Shown: piece after piece, positions 30,807-40,826 of the stretch
Layout: each line of letters starts with the position of its first letter
Position numbering within the stretch: the first letter of the stretch is position 1
Assembly: GCA_015060005.1 (NCBI GenBank)
Contig: SUZI01000001.1
Span: forward strand, 248,001-312,000
DNA from: Rikenellaceae bacterium
Lineage (GTDB): Bacteria; Bacteroidota; Bacteroidia; Bacteroidales; Rikenellaceae
Reading direction: 5' to 3'
DNA: 64,000 nucleotides
Position numbers and translations under genes: made by a program
The notes under the pieces: model-generated
Told to the model about the DNA's origin: nothing
The model's input: only the letters and a program-made list of their open reading frames with translations
The model's database searches: none

Positions 30807-32257
30807 ATGGAACAGTTATCCCCAAAGAGAACACCTTCGATTCTCATCTCATTCATACCCCTTACGGTGCTTGTGCTACTGCTTGCAGTAACAATCCACC
30901 TCTTTGGCAGCGATGCTATTATGGGCGGCAGCCAGCTCTCACTCTTGGCTGCTTCGGCTGTGGCATCGGCTTTGGCTATCGTGATATACAAGGTGCCTTG
31001 GCGAGAGTTAGAGGAGTCTATCATCACCAATATGCGTAGTGCCACGCCCGCACTTATCATTCTGCTGCTCATCGGAGCTATCGCCGGAAGCTGGATGGCA
31101 AGCGGCGTTATACCTACCCTCATCTACTACGGACTCAATATCCTCCACCCATCCTACTTTCTGGTCGCTTCGTGCATTATCTGTGCGGTAGTATCGTTGC
31201 TCACCGGCTCTTCGTGGACCACTATCGCCACCATAGGTATCGCACTCATGGGTATCGGACGTGCCCTCGGTTTTGAGGAGGGATGGATTGCCGGAGCTAT
31301 CATCTGGGAGCTTACTTTGGCGATAAGATTTCGCTTATGAGCGACACTACAGTCCTCGCCTCATCCACCTCCGAGGTGCCTCTTTTCACCCATATCAAAT
31401 ATATGCTTCTGACCACAATGCCTTCGCTCATCATAGCCCTTATCGTCTATGCCATCGTGGGCTTCAGTGGCTCATCTGTCGAGGCTACCGACACTGCGTT
31501 CATCCAGCAGTCGCTCTCTTCGACCTATAATATCACTCCGTGGTTGCTGCTTGTGCCTATAGCTACGGGTCTGCTCATCTGGCGTAAGCTGCCGGCTATC
31601 GTTACACTCTTCAGCTCGGTTATCCTGGCATCCATAGCCCTTGTTATAGCACAGCCCGATGTCATAGCACACATCAGTGGCGATGGCGTTAACCTCTTCT
31701 CCACTTTCAAGGCTATCATCCTCTCGACCACCTCCGACATTGCGGTCGATACGGGCAATCCAACGATTAACGAACTTGTTGCGACGAGCGGTATGGGTGG
31801 TATGATGGATACCATCTGGCTCATCATCTGTGCTATGTGCTTTGGTGGTGTGATGTATGGCAGTGGTATGTTGGACGCCATTTCGCGAGCCTTCCTGCGT
31901 ATCGCACGCCGCACAGTCAGTGTCGTTGCCTCTACGGTCAGCTCGGGTATCTTCTTCAACCTCTGCACAGGCGACCAATATATCTCCATCATCCTCACGA
32001 GCAAGCTCTTCAATAAGCTCTACGACGAGCGAGGCTTGGAGCGACGTCTGCTGAGCCGAAGTGTCGAGGACTCGGCTACCGTTACCTCGGTTCTCGTTCC
32101 GTGGAACTCCTGCGGTATGACACAGTCGACAGTGCTGGGTGTTGCGACAATAACATATCTACCTTATTGCATTTTCAATATCGTCAGCCCTCTGATGTCT
32201 ATCTTGGTGGCTGCCATAGGCTATAAAATATTCAAACGTACGGGCGATGAAGCATAA
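30807..32257 (+). pseudogene. Na+/H+ antiporter NhaC family, interrupted by an apparent 1-nt frameshift near 31305
   Basis: Frame 1 covers ...EEGWIAGAII; after about 31305 the homologous reading GAYFGDKISLMSDTTVLASS... continues in another frame (ORF 31283-32257). Confidence 0.8.
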
Positions 32258-32903
32258 ACTCATCATTTTCGATCTGGATGGCACTCTGCTCAACACCATA
32301 GGCGATTTGGCAGCAGCGTGTGAGGCTATGCTTCAGCAGCGAGCCCTACCACAGCATACTCTTGCGGAGTATACATCCTTTGTGGGCAACGGCATCCGCA
32401 ATCTTGTCAAGCGTTCACTCCCCGAAGAGTTCCGCACCGATGAGTATATCGACTCTGCCAAAGCCGATTTTGTGGAGTACTACACCCACAATATCCACGT
32501 TCACACCCAGCCCTATGAGGGTATCCCTGCTCTGCTCGCCTCTTTGTCTGCTGCGGGAGTCAAGATAGCTGTCGCATCGAATAAGTTTCACGAAGGCACA
32601 CTGCAACTGATTCGTTATTTCTTCCCCGACATCAACTTTGTAGCTATCTATGGCAACCGCGAGGGTTTCCCTCTCAAGCCCGATGCACAGCTCATCGAGG
32701 AGATTATATCGCTGGGCGATGTCGCTCGTGAGGATTGTGTTATGGTAGGCGACTCGGCGGTAGATATTCAGACCGCCCACAACTCACACATCACATCTAT
32801 CGGTGTCAGCTGGGGCTTTCGCTCTCGCGAGGAGCTTATTGAGGCGGGTGCTGACCATATTGCGGATAGTGTCGAGGAGCTGCAAACATTACTCCTGCGA
32901 TAG
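32247..32903 (+). CDS. HAD-family hydrolase (phosphoglycolate phosphatase-like)
   Basis: IIFDLDGTLLNTIGDL; VMVGDSAVDIQTAHNS. Confidence 0.88.
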   Translation: MKHKLIIFDLDGTLLNTIGDLAAACEAMLQQRALPQHTLAEYTSFVGNGIRNLVKRSLPEEFRTDEYIDSAKADFVEYYTHNIHVHTQPYEGIPALLASLSAAGVKIAVASNKFHEGTLQLIRYFFPDINFVAIYGNREGFPLKPDAQLIEEIISLGDVAREDCVMVGDSAVDIQTAHNSHITSIGVSWGFRSREELIEAGADHIADSVEELQTLLLR

Positions 32904-33002
32904 ATATTTCTTTTTTACAAAAAAAATTGAGTGGGCGATGTTATATTTGTCCACTTTCGACGTATTATAGATGAACGAGCCTCAAAAACAGGGCGTGCAA
33001 CG

Positions 33003-33497
33003 ATGAGAAGCGAAGAACTAAACAGAGAATTTTTACTCGTTAAAGATGCGGCATATCGCTATGCCGTCAGCCTCCTGCACGACGCTGTGGTGGCTGAGGA
33101 TTTGACGCAGGACCTCTACGAGAAGCTCTATAACCGTCGTCTGCTCATCCGCTCCAAGGGCTTTCGTTCGCTGGTGATGACCTCAATGCGAAATATGTGT
33201 ATGGATACGCTCCGCAAACGACATAGAGCCTACGATGAGGTGGAGTATGAGCAAGCCGCCGGCGAGGTTTACTCGCCACCCGACTATCACGAGACAGGAG
33301 ATATCATCCGCCGCCTCATAGCTCAGCTACCAGAGCGAGAACGCGAGATTATTCACCTGAGGGATTGCGAGCAGATGGAGTTTGAGGATATCTGCGAGAT
33401 AGTGGGCACAACGGAGTCCGCTGCACGAATGGCTCTCTCGAGGGCTCGCACCAAAGTAAAAACAGAACTTCTAAAGATAATGAATTATGGATTATAG
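33003..33497 (+). CDS. RNA polymerase ECF-type sigma factor
   Basis: Region 2 VVAEDLTQDLYEKLY...RSLVMTSMRNMCMDTLRKRHR and region 4 QLPEREREIIHLRDCEQMEFEDICEIVGTTESAARMALSRARTKVKTEL. Confidence 0.9.
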   Translation: MRSEELNREFLLVKDAAYRYAVSLLHDAVVAEDLTQDLYEKLYNRRLLIRSKGFRSLVMTSMRNMCMDTLRKRHRAYDEVEYEQAAGEVYSPPDYHETGDIIRRLIAQLPEREREIIHLRDCEQMEFEDICEIVGTTESAARMALSRARTKVKTELLKIMNYGL

Positions 33498-33903
33498 AGA
33501 ACTTGCCAACAAGTATTTACGAGCAGAGACCTCACTCGAGGAGGAGCAGCTGCTACGTGAGCACTCTGCCGAGGCTTCATCGGATAATGAGCGTGCAGTA
33601 GGGGCTATCTTAAGCCATAATGCCGCACAGCGTGAGCAGGGTGTCAACATCCGCCTGCGTCAAAAGGGCTCTTCGGTGTGGAGCATAGCATCGGTGCTCA
33701 GTCTGTGTGTCGTAGCCATCGCACTGACCATCACCCTTCGCCACAGCTCTACTGCCGAGCCAAACATCTATTGCTACGTCAATGGCGAGGCTGTAACCTC
33801 CGAGTCGCAGGCTCAGCTCTACGCCCAGCAGGTGCTTAGCAATATGGAGAGCGAGGAGCTATCCAACGAAGACTTCTTCGGAACACTTTTCACCTTTGAA
33901 TAA
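33487..33903 (+). CDS. Single-pass membrane protein, possible cognate anti-sigma factor
   Basis: Overlaps the sigma factor 3' end; cytoplasmic N-terminus and one TM segment (VWSIASVLSLCVVAIALTITL). Confidence 0.5.
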   Translation: MDYRELANKYLRAETSLEEEQLLREHSAEASSDNERAVGAILSHNAAQREQGVNIRLRQKGSSVWSIASVLSLCVVAIALTITLRHSSTAEPNIYCYVNGEAVTSESQAQLYAQQVLSNMESEELSNEDFFGTLFTFE

Positions 33904-33923
33904 ACCGTAAAACTATCAACAAT

Positions 33924-34703
33924 ATGAAACGTATTATCACAACACTTCTACTTGTGGCGAGCATCATCTCTCTCGCCGACACTACATCAGCACAAGGCAT
34001 AAGCATCTCTTCGAAGGGCTTATTCTATAATAACGACGGCAACAGGGAGTCTCTCTCGGTCTGTACCCTTGTCCGCCGCGACAAGCAGAAGGGTGCCTGG
34101 GTCTTGGGCTCTGCCTCGATGATTCCATTCTTCGAGCTTGGCTGGAACGTGATGTCAACTCCCGACTACTCTATCTACAACGGCAGCGATGGCAACTTCT
34201 TCGATTTGAACAATTGGAAATCGACACAGGTTACCATCAACCTGCTCAACGCCTCCATCCGCTCTCGCTCACATAAGGTAGGTTTGGATATGGCTCTGGG
34301 TATCCGTGCCAACAACTACCGCCTCAGTGGCGACACCTCATTCACTCGCGTCGATGGTCTTGTTACCCCATTTGAGATTGAGGGCAGCACCAAGAAGAGT
34401 AAGTTCAACGTCGCTTCACTCCATATCCCCGTTGAGTTTTGGGTGGGCAGACCCAGCAAGATAGCATTCGGCTTCGGTGGCTACGTCGATATGGTTATGA
34501 ACTCTCACACCAAGATTAAGTTCACAGGCGGCAAGAAGCATAAGGAGCACAACTACCCCGTCAACTTCATCCAGGCAGGTGTAACAGCCCGCATCAAGGT
34601 TAAGGGCATCTCAATATATGGCTCCTACAACCCTACATCCCTCTTTAAGACGGGCAGAGGTCCCGAGATGCAACAGTGGTCATTTGGTATTGGTATTTGG
34701 TAA
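33924..34703 (+). CDS. Outer-membrane beta-barrel-like protein
   Basis: Signal peptide ending TTSAQG; alternating amphipathic strands; ends QQWSFGIGIW. Confidence 0.6.
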   Translation: MKRIITTLLLVASIISLADTTSAQGISISSKGLFYNNDGNRESLSVCTLVRRDKQKGAWVLGSASMIPFFELGWNVMSTPDYSIYNGSDGNFFDLNNWKSTQVTINLLNASIRSRSHKVGLDMALGIRANNYRLSGDTSFTRVDGLVTPFEIEGSTKKSKFNVASLHIPVEFWVGRPSKIAFGFGGYVDMVMNSHTKIKFTGGKKHKEHNYPVNFIQAGVTARIKVKGISIYGSYNPTSLFKTGRGPEMQQWSFGIGIW

Positions 34704-34711
34704 CAGACGCT

Positions 34712-35245
34712 ATGAAAAACAACATTATAATTATCTTTGTCATCATCCTCACTCTGCTGGGCATACACTCAGCTAAAGCACAGAGTAAGGAGTTTATGAC
34801 AATCTACGACTATGCCAACAGCAACCTTGTCGGCAAGTATAATATCAAGACTTCGCAGATACCGGGTGAGCTCATAGCTCAATCCGTCAAGAAGGATGCC
34901 GATAGGGTTTTAGCCCGTAATATCGATGTGATATACCAGATTTTGGTCAATGGCAACTCCTACTACAATGGCGTACGTCATACTTTCCACAGCGATATCA
35001 GCCAGGCTATCAGCGGTGAGTGGACTCTCTCCGAACCTCACTTCTCCTTTGGCAGGATATATGAGAAACGTATGGATATTACACTCAACAACACCACGTA
35101 TGTCATCTTTTCGCGAGAGCTGGGCGACGATAAGCGAGAGTATGTGGTCTACATCCACAACACAAAGAGCCACAATAGTAACCTCACGTGCATCGTCGGC
35201 AGACTAACACTGAGCGACGTTACGTCGATGATTATCAAGGAGTAA
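34712..35245 (+). CDS. Hypothetical secreted protein
   Basis: Signal peptide MKNNIIIIFVIILTLLGIHSAKAQ; no recognised domain. Confidence 0.55.
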   Translation: MKNNIIIIFVIILTLLGIHSAKAQSKEFMTIYDYANSNLVGKYNIKTSQIPGELIAQSVKKDADRVLARNIDVIYQILVNGNSYYNGVRHTFHSDISQAISGEWTLSEPHFSFGRIYEKRMDITLNNTTYVIFSRELGDDKREYVVYIHNTKSHNSNLTCIVGRLTLSDVTSMIIKE

Positions 35246-35257
35246 CAACACACAATC

Positions 35258-35298
35258 AAGGGGCTGTCCAACAAATTAGTTGCGACAGCCCCTTTTTA
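35258..35298 (+). terminator. Rho-independent terminator
   Basis: aaggggctgtc...gacagcccctt followed by tttt. Confidence 0.8.
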
Positions 35299-35355
35299 TA
35301 GAAGTTCGGCATAAATGTGCTTTTCTCAGACAAGGCAGATGCCGAAAGAGCCTTG

Positions 35356-36495
35356 TTATACAGCTTCTTGGCAATACATCTCTACATCTTGTCGTGTTAT
35401 CCTCTCGCCACTGAGTATCATCAACCTCTCCACCACATTACGCAACTCACGAATGTTACCACTCCAGGGCATCTGCATCAACATCTGCATAGCCTCCTCG
35501 TCCACACGTTTGGCACTGACATTATGCTCCGCTATGCTCTGCTTGATAAAATGCTCAACAAGTAGTGGTATGTCGCTTGTCCGCTCACGCAGAGGCGGCA
35601 CTTTGATAGGGATGACACTCAGACGATGGTATAAATCTTCGCGGAAATTACCACGTGCTATCTCCTGACGTATATTCTTGTTGGTTGCTGCCACCACCCT
35701 CACATCTACCACCACATCCTTGTCGCTGCCCACTCGACTTATCTTGCTCTCCTGCAATGCTCGCAGCACTTTTGCTTGTGCCGAGAGCGACATATCGCCT
35801 ATCTCATCCATAAACAGCGTACCTCCGTTGGCTTGTTCAAACTTACCCTTACGCTGCTTTATTGCCGATGTGAAAGCTCCTCGCTCGTGCCCAAACAGTT
35901 CGCTTTCGATGAGTTCCGACGGTATCGCAGCACAGTTCACCTCCACGAATGGTGCTGTTGCTCGCTGACTCCGCTGATGCAGATATCGGGCAACAAGCTC
36001 CTTTCCCGTACCATTCTCACCTGTTATGAGCACACGTGCATTGGATGGTGCTACTCGCTCTATGAGTCCTCGCACGTGCTCTATCGCCGGCGAGCAACCT
36101 ATTATAGGCTCAGCCGCCGCACGACTTCGCTGTCGTGGTGTCGTTGCCACCTCTGGCACTATCTCCTCTTTAGGCTCGGTTATCCTTCGTAGCGAGTAGA
36201 GCAACCTATTCATATCGACAGGTGTTGTCAGATAATCCTCAGCCCCATCTTTCAGTGCCATCACTGCTCCATCTATCGAGCCTTCAGCCGTAATTATTAT
36301 ATAGGGTATGCCCAATTTAGCCACCGCTCCGCACCTCTCGCCTGCCACTATCGCATCGTAGCCACGTCGTGCACACACTCGCTCGCTCAGCTCCGATGGC
36401 TCAGCCACCGTTGTTGCAAAACCCTCAAACTCCAATCTCTCACGCAGAATGTTTCTAATACTTTTTGCCTGCTCCAATATTAAAACCTTAGCCAT
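35356..36495 (-). CDS. Sigma-54-interacting AAA+ transcriptional regulator with degenerate receiver domain
   Basis: GENGTGKELVARYLH, ESELFGHERGAFTSAIKQRKGKFEQANGGTLFMDEIGDM, LYHRLSVIPIKVPPLRER; N-terminal REC-like fold lacking the phospho-acceptor Asp. Confidence 0.92.
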   Translation of the reverse strand: MAKVLILEQAKSIRNILRERLEFEGFATTVAEPSELSERVCARRGYDAIVAGERCGAVAKLGIPYIIITAEGSIDGAVMALKDGAEDYLTTPVDMNRLLYSLRRITEPKEEIVPEVATTPRQRSRAAAEPIIGCSPAIEHVRGLIERVAPSNARVLITGENGTGKELVARYLHQRSQRATAPFVEVNCAAIPSELIESELFGHERGAFTSAIKQRKGKFEQANGGTLFMDEIGDMSLSAQAKVLRALQESKISRVGSDKDVVVDVRVVAATNKNIRQEIARGNFREDLYHRLSVIPIKVPPLRERTSDIPLLVEHFIKQSIAEHNVSAKRVDEEAMQMLMQMPWSGNIRELRNVVERLMILSGERITRQDVEMYCQEAV

Positions 36496-36706
36496 ATTTT
36501 GTTTTTTGACATTTTTGCATTTACTTTGCAGTATCAAAGGTAACCCTTTATTCGGCGTTTCCAATCTTGCAATACTATGAGTGCCGAAGTTAAAAGGAGT
36601 GCAAAAACCTCTCCTAAACGTTCATTCTTGCCGACTAAACAGATGGCACTTTTGACCCTATGAGTTATTGTTTTGACTCTCTGGAGAGCTTTATCCGATT
36701 ATTTTT

Positions 36707-37378
36707 ATGGAAAAAAATTACAATTACAAACGTCGTAAACTCTACCTTCCCGAGTATGGTCGCCATATTCACGAGATGGTCGACCAGCTTCTTCTCATCG
36801 AGGACCGCGAGGAGCGTAACTCCCAGGCACGAGCAGTCATTGCCGTTATGGGCAACTTGAATCCGCTGCTGCGTGATACTGCCGATTTCACCCATAAGTT
36901 ATGGGATCACCTCTTCATTATGTCTGATTTTCAGTTAGATGTGGACTCTCCATACGAGCGACCCACCCGCGAGGGCTTGATGATGAAGCCTCGCCGATTG
37001 GAGTATTCTCAGGAGCGTATCGCTTTCAAGCACTATGGCAAGTATGTTGCCCACACGCTCAAGGCTCTGCGTGATGAAAATAACCAGGAGGCATTGGACG
37101 TAGCTATCGGCTCTATCGCCCGCTATATGCGTTCCAAGAGCTTCGAGTACAACCAGGAGCACCCTAACAACGAGGTCATCATAAAAGATATAAAGATTAT
37201 GTCCGAAGATGGCATAAAGTTAGATGAAGTTGCTCTTAATAATCTCCGAAGCGACTATAAACAGCACCTTTCGCCACGTCAGACAAAGCCTCAGCAGAAG
37301 GGCAACGCCAAGCAGATGCAGGGCAAGAATCACCCATCGCCGAAAAATCGCAACCAAAATAAGGCTGCAAAGAGATAA
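36707..37378 (+). CDS. DUF4290-type conserved Bacteroidetes protein
   Basis: NYNYKRRKLYLPEYGRHIHEMVDQLL...RDTADFTHKLWDHLFIMSDFQLDVDSPY. Confidence 0.75.
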   Translation: MEKNYNYKRRKLYLPEYGRHIHEMVDQLLLIEDREERNSQARAVIAVMGNLNPLLRDTADFTHKLWDHLFIMSDFQLDVDSPYERPTREGLMMKPRRLEYSQERIAFKHYGKYVAHTLKALRDENNQEALDVAIGSIARYMRSKSFEYNQEHPNNEVIIKDIKIMSEDGIKLDEVALNNLRSDYKQHLSPRQTKPQQKGNAKQMQGKNHPSPKNRNQNKAAKR

Positions 37379-37412
37379 TTAAACCACGACTTAACACAAT
37401 TCGGAATTCAAA

Positions 37413-37444
37413 TTTGCGTTTTTATGGTAAAAATCGTAGATTTG
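37413..37444 (+). promoter_or_regulatory. Bacteroidetes-type promoter of thioredoxin-like lipoprotein
   Basis: TTTG (37413-37416) - N20 - TAGATTTG (37437-37444). Confidence 0.7.
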
Positions 37445-37469
37445 TATTTTGTAATTAAACCCAATTATA

Positions 37470-38597
37470 ATGAATAGACTACTTTTTACTGCCTTATTGT
37501 TTATCGGACTGCTCACTTCGTGCAGCAACAATGAGGTTACAGTTAGCGGACGTATTGTAGGTACTGCAGGTAAGATGGTATATCTCGAGAAGAGTGCAAC
37601 TCTCGACCAGAGTATCGTCGACTCTGTGAAGATGGACGCAGCAGGCAACTTTGAGCTTATCCTGTCGGATGCTCCCACTACCCCATCGCTCTACCACATC
37701 ATACACGAGGGTCAGCGTATCCCATTGTTGCTCACCGCAGGCGAGCAGGTTGAGATAAACGCTGCTGGTAACATATCGCACACCTACGAGGTAGTTGGCT
37801 CCGTAGAGTCGGAACTTCTGCGTCGTTTCAACAAGGAGTATATGGCTGGTGCTGCGAAGCTCACACAGATTGCTGCCAAGTATGCCGCCGCTGCCGATGA
37901 GCAGACGCAGGCTGCACTTAATAAGGAGTATGCCGCAGTCTACACCAAGACCAAGCAGATGCAGCTCCGCTTCATCAACGAGCACAAGGGCAATATCGCG
38001 GCAGTCTACGCACTCTATCAGCGTCTGCCCAACGACATCTACCTCTTCAAGGGCGACAGCGACATCATCTACTATAAGACCGTTGCCGACGCTATCAGCA
38101 AGAGCTATCCTAACTCGCCATACCTCTCTATTCTGCGTAGCCAGATAGCACGTATGGATGCTCAGTTGAGCCTCATCTCGCAGATTACCGAGACGAGTAT
38201 CCCCGAGCTCATTATCCCCGATATGTATGGTAACGATGTCGCTCTCTCTTCACTCCAGGGTAAGGTTATCCTCTTGCAGTTCTGGTCAGCCGAGTTGGGT
38301 AATTCCAACGCTATGAACGCCGACCTGAAGCAGATTTATAGCCAATACCACGACAAGGGCTTCGAGATTTATCAGGTAGCTATCGACACTTCGCGTGCCA
38401 CCTGGATTAACTCGGTTCAGGAGCAGGGCTTACCTTGGATTTCTGTTTGCGACTTGATGGGCCAGCAGTCATCTGCACTCTCTATCTACAACGTGCAGAC
38501 CCTGCCTTACAACTATCTATTTGACGCTGAGGGCAATATCCTTGGCAAGCAGCTCACCACCGAGCAGCTCGAGCAGAAACTTCAAACCCTCTTCTAA
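37470..38597 (+). CDS. Thioredoxin-like/AhpC-TSA lipoprotein with DUF4369-type N-terminus
   Basis: Lipobox LLTSC; VTVSGRIVGTAGKMVYLEK; C-terminal LSSLQGKVILLQFWSAELGNS (no CXXC). Confidence 0.8.
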   Translation: MNRLLFTALLFIGLLTSCSNNEVTVSGRIVGTAGKMVYLEKSATLDQSIVDSVKMDAAGNFELILSDAPTTPSLYHIIHEGQRIPLLLTAGEQVEINAAGNISHTYEVVGSVESELLRRFNKEYMAGAAKLTQIAAKYAAAADEQTQAALNKEYAAVYTKTKQMQLRFINEHKGNIAAVYALYQRLPNDIYLFKGDSDIIYYKTVADAISKSYPNSPYLSILRSQIARMDAQLSLISQITETSIPELIIPDMYGNDVALSSLQGKVILLQFWSAELGNSNAMNADLKQIYSQYHDKGFEIYQVAIDTSRATWINSVQEQGLPWISVCDLMGQQSSALSIYNVQTLPYNYLFDAEGNILGKQLTTEQLEQKLQTLF

Positions 38598-38600
38598 ACG

Positions 38601-39341
38601 ATGTATTATTTCGCCTCGGATGTTCACCTTGGAGCGGGTGATGAGCAGCAGGCTCGTCGCACCGAGCAGCTCTTCGTGCGTTGGTTGGAGAGCATCGAGG
38701 ATGATGCTGAGGCAATATTTCTGATGGGCGACATATTCGACTTCTGGTTTGAGTATAGTCGTGTCATACCCAAGGGCTTCGTTCGTGTTTTGGGCACCCT
38801 CGCTCGCCTTGCCGATAAGGGTATTACTATCCACTTCTTCACCGGCAACCACGATATGTGGTGTCGCGACTATTTCGAGAAGGAGTGTGGTATGCACCTC
38901 CACCGCAGGGGCGAGGATGTAACCCTCTCGGGCAAACATCTTCATCTGGCTCACGGCGACAACCTCAACATCGGCAACAAGCCTATGCTCCGCTTGATGA
39001 ACTCTGCTTTCCGCTCATCATTTATGCGAGCCCTGTTTTCGTGGCTTGTCCACCCCAATTTGGCACTCCGCTTCGGTAAGTGGTGGAGTGGCAAGTCGCG
39101 TAAGAGCCACAACAGCAGCAACATCACGCCCGCCTCACTCGGTTTCCTGATTGAGGCTGCCAAGCAGACTAAAGCACTCTCTCCTTCTGTCGACTATGTC
39201 ATCTATGGCCATATGCACCTTCCTCATATCCACCGCGAGGCAGACTTCTCGGTCTACTTCTTAGGTAATTGGGAGGATGGCAAGGGCTCTTATGCCCAGA
39301 TGGATGGTGAGGGTAATATCGAACTTAAAACTTTTCAGTAA
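38601..39341 (+). CDS. lpxH: UDP-2,3-diacylglucosamine diphosphatase-like metallophosphatase
   Basis: [49 protein letters not shown]. Confidence 0.85.
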   Translation: MYYFASDVHLGAGDEQQARRTEQLFVRWLESIEDDAEAIFLMGDIFDFWFEYSRVIPKGFVRVLGTLARLADKGITIHFFTGNHDMWCRDYFEKECGMHLHRRGEDVTLSGKHLHLAHGDNLNIGNKPMLRLMNSAFRSSFMRALFSWLVHPNLALRFGKWWSGKSRKSHNSSNITPASLGFLIEAAKQTKALSPSVDYVIYGHMHLPHIHREADFSVYFLGNWEDGKGSYAQMDGEGNIELKTFQ

Positions 39342-40240
39342 TGCGACAATATCTCGACCTTTTACGTAGAATTAAGGATGAAGGTGTGGTCAAGAGCGAC
39401 CGCACAGGCACAGGCACACGCAGTGTGTTTGGACATCAGATGCGTTTTAACCTCGCCGAAGGCTTCCCACTTCTGACTACGAAGAAGGTCTTTCTGAAGG
39501 GCGTTATTCACGAGTTATTGTGGTTTTTGGCAGGCGACACCAACATCAAATATCTGGTCGACAACGGAGTCCATATATGGGACAACGATGCCTACCGCTA
39601 CTACAACGAGCTCTGCATCCGCCACGGGGTACTACCCGTTACTATGGAGGCATTTTTGGAGGCTTCGCAGCAGCAGATAGCCTCTCCTATCGAGGGTTAC
39701 ACCTTTGGTGATTTGAACCATATCTATGGCTATCAGTGGCGTAGCTGGCCTAAGCCCGATGGCAGCCATATCGACCAGATACGTCAGGTCATCGACACCA
39801 TCAAGCACAACCCCGACTCACGTCGTATGATTGTCTCTGCGTGGAATGTTGCCGAGGTAGAGAATATGGCTCTGCCCCCTTGCCACGTCTTGTTCCAGTT
39901 CTACGTTGCCGAGGGCAAACTCTCGTGCCAGCTCTATCAGCGTAGTGCCGATACTTTCCTTGGTGTACCGTTCAACATCGCATCGTACGCTCTGCTTACG
40001 ATGATGATTGCTCGCGAGTGCGGCTTGGAGGTGGGCGAGTTCATCCACACTTTGGGCGACACACACCTCTACCTCAACCACTTCGAGCAGGTCGAGGAGC
40101 AGCTCAGCCGTGAGCCACGTGCATTGCCGCGTATGATACTCAATCCCGATGTAAAGTCAGTCTTTGACTTCTGCTATGAGGATTTCACTTTGGAGGGCTA
40201 CAATCCCCACCCTGCCATCAAGGCACCAATGTCATTCTAA
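39341..40240 (+). CDS. thyA: Thymidylate synthase
   Basis: [72 protein letters not shown]. Confidence 0.97.
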   Translation: MRQYLDLLRRIKDEGVVKSDRTGTGTRSVFGHQMRFNLAEGFPLLTTKKVFLKGVIHELLWFLAGDTNIKYLVDNGVHIWDNDAYRYYNELCIRHGVLPVTMEAFLEASQQQIASPIEGYTFGDLNHIYGYQWRSWPKPDGSHIDQIRQVIDTIKHNPDSRRMIVSAWNVAEVENMALPPCHVLFQFYVAEGKLSCQLYQRSADTFLGVPFNIASYALLTMMIARECGLEVGEFIHTLGDTHLYLNHFEQVEEQLSREPRALPRMILNPDVKSVFDFCYEDFTLEGYNPHPAIKAPMSF

Positions 40241-40251
40241 GCACTCTGGCT

Positions 40252-40734
40252 ATGGTAAGTATTATTGTTGCTATCGCCGCAAATGGCGTCATCGGAGATA
40301 AAAATTCACTTCTGTGGCATATCAAGGAGGATATGCGTTTCTTCCGCCAGAAGACCACCTCTCATCCTGTCATTATGGGACGTAAGACCTACGACTCATT
40401 GGGCAGACCACTCCCCAACCGCACCAATGTGGTTATCTCTCGCACCCTCAACCATATCGAGGGCTGTACGGTGGTCCACTCTTTGGAGGAGGCTATCGCT
40501 CTCTTCCCTTCGGAGGAGGAGATTTTCATCATTGGTGGAGCACAGATTTATGCTCAGGCTCTCGACGTTGCCGACCGTATGTATATCACCCGTATCGAGC
40601 ACTCATACGAGGGCGACACCTCATTCCCCGAGTGGGATCGTGCCCAGTGGCGACTCGTTGAGAAGGAGTCAATGCTCTGTGGTGAGAATTTCCGCTATCC
40701 CTTCTCTTTTGAGACCTACATTCGCATCAAATAG
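40252..40734 (+). CDS. folA: Dihydrofolate reductase
   Basis: MVSIIVAIAANGVIGDKNSLLWHIKEDMRFFRQKT; VIMGRKTYDSLGRPLPNR; FIIGGAQIY. Confidence 0.96.
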   Translation: MVSIIVAIAANGVIGDKNSLLWHIKEDMRFFRQKTTSHPVIMGRKTYDSLGRPLPNRTNVVISRTLNHIEGCTVVHSLEEAIALFPSEEEIFIIGGAQIYAQALDVADRMYITRIEHSYEGDTSFPEWDRAQWRLVEKESMLCGENFRYPFSFETYIRIK

Positions 40735-40793
40735 TCCATTTCAAACATCTAAAATTTAGGTATTTATACTACCACTCATAATACCCTAAAGGA

Positions 40794-40824
40794 GTAACTT
40801 TGCCACCGCAAAGTTACTTTTTTT
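40794..40824 (+). promoter_or_regulatory. Perfect hairpin plus T-tract overlapping a TAnnTTTG motif, directly upstream of the Hdr-like operon
   Basis: gtaactttg-ccaccg-caaagttac-ttttttt; TAACTTTG at 40795-40802; ATG at 40827. Confidence 0.6.
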
Positions 40825-40826
40825 GT

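Noticed and set aside
35356-35420. Missing C-terminal Fis HTH in the sigma-54 regulator read as truncation by the inserted repeat end
   Set aside because: From memory, Bacteroidetes orthologues of this regulator also end shortly after the AAA+ domain, so absence of HTH is probably normal; only the shared 15-mer is reported.
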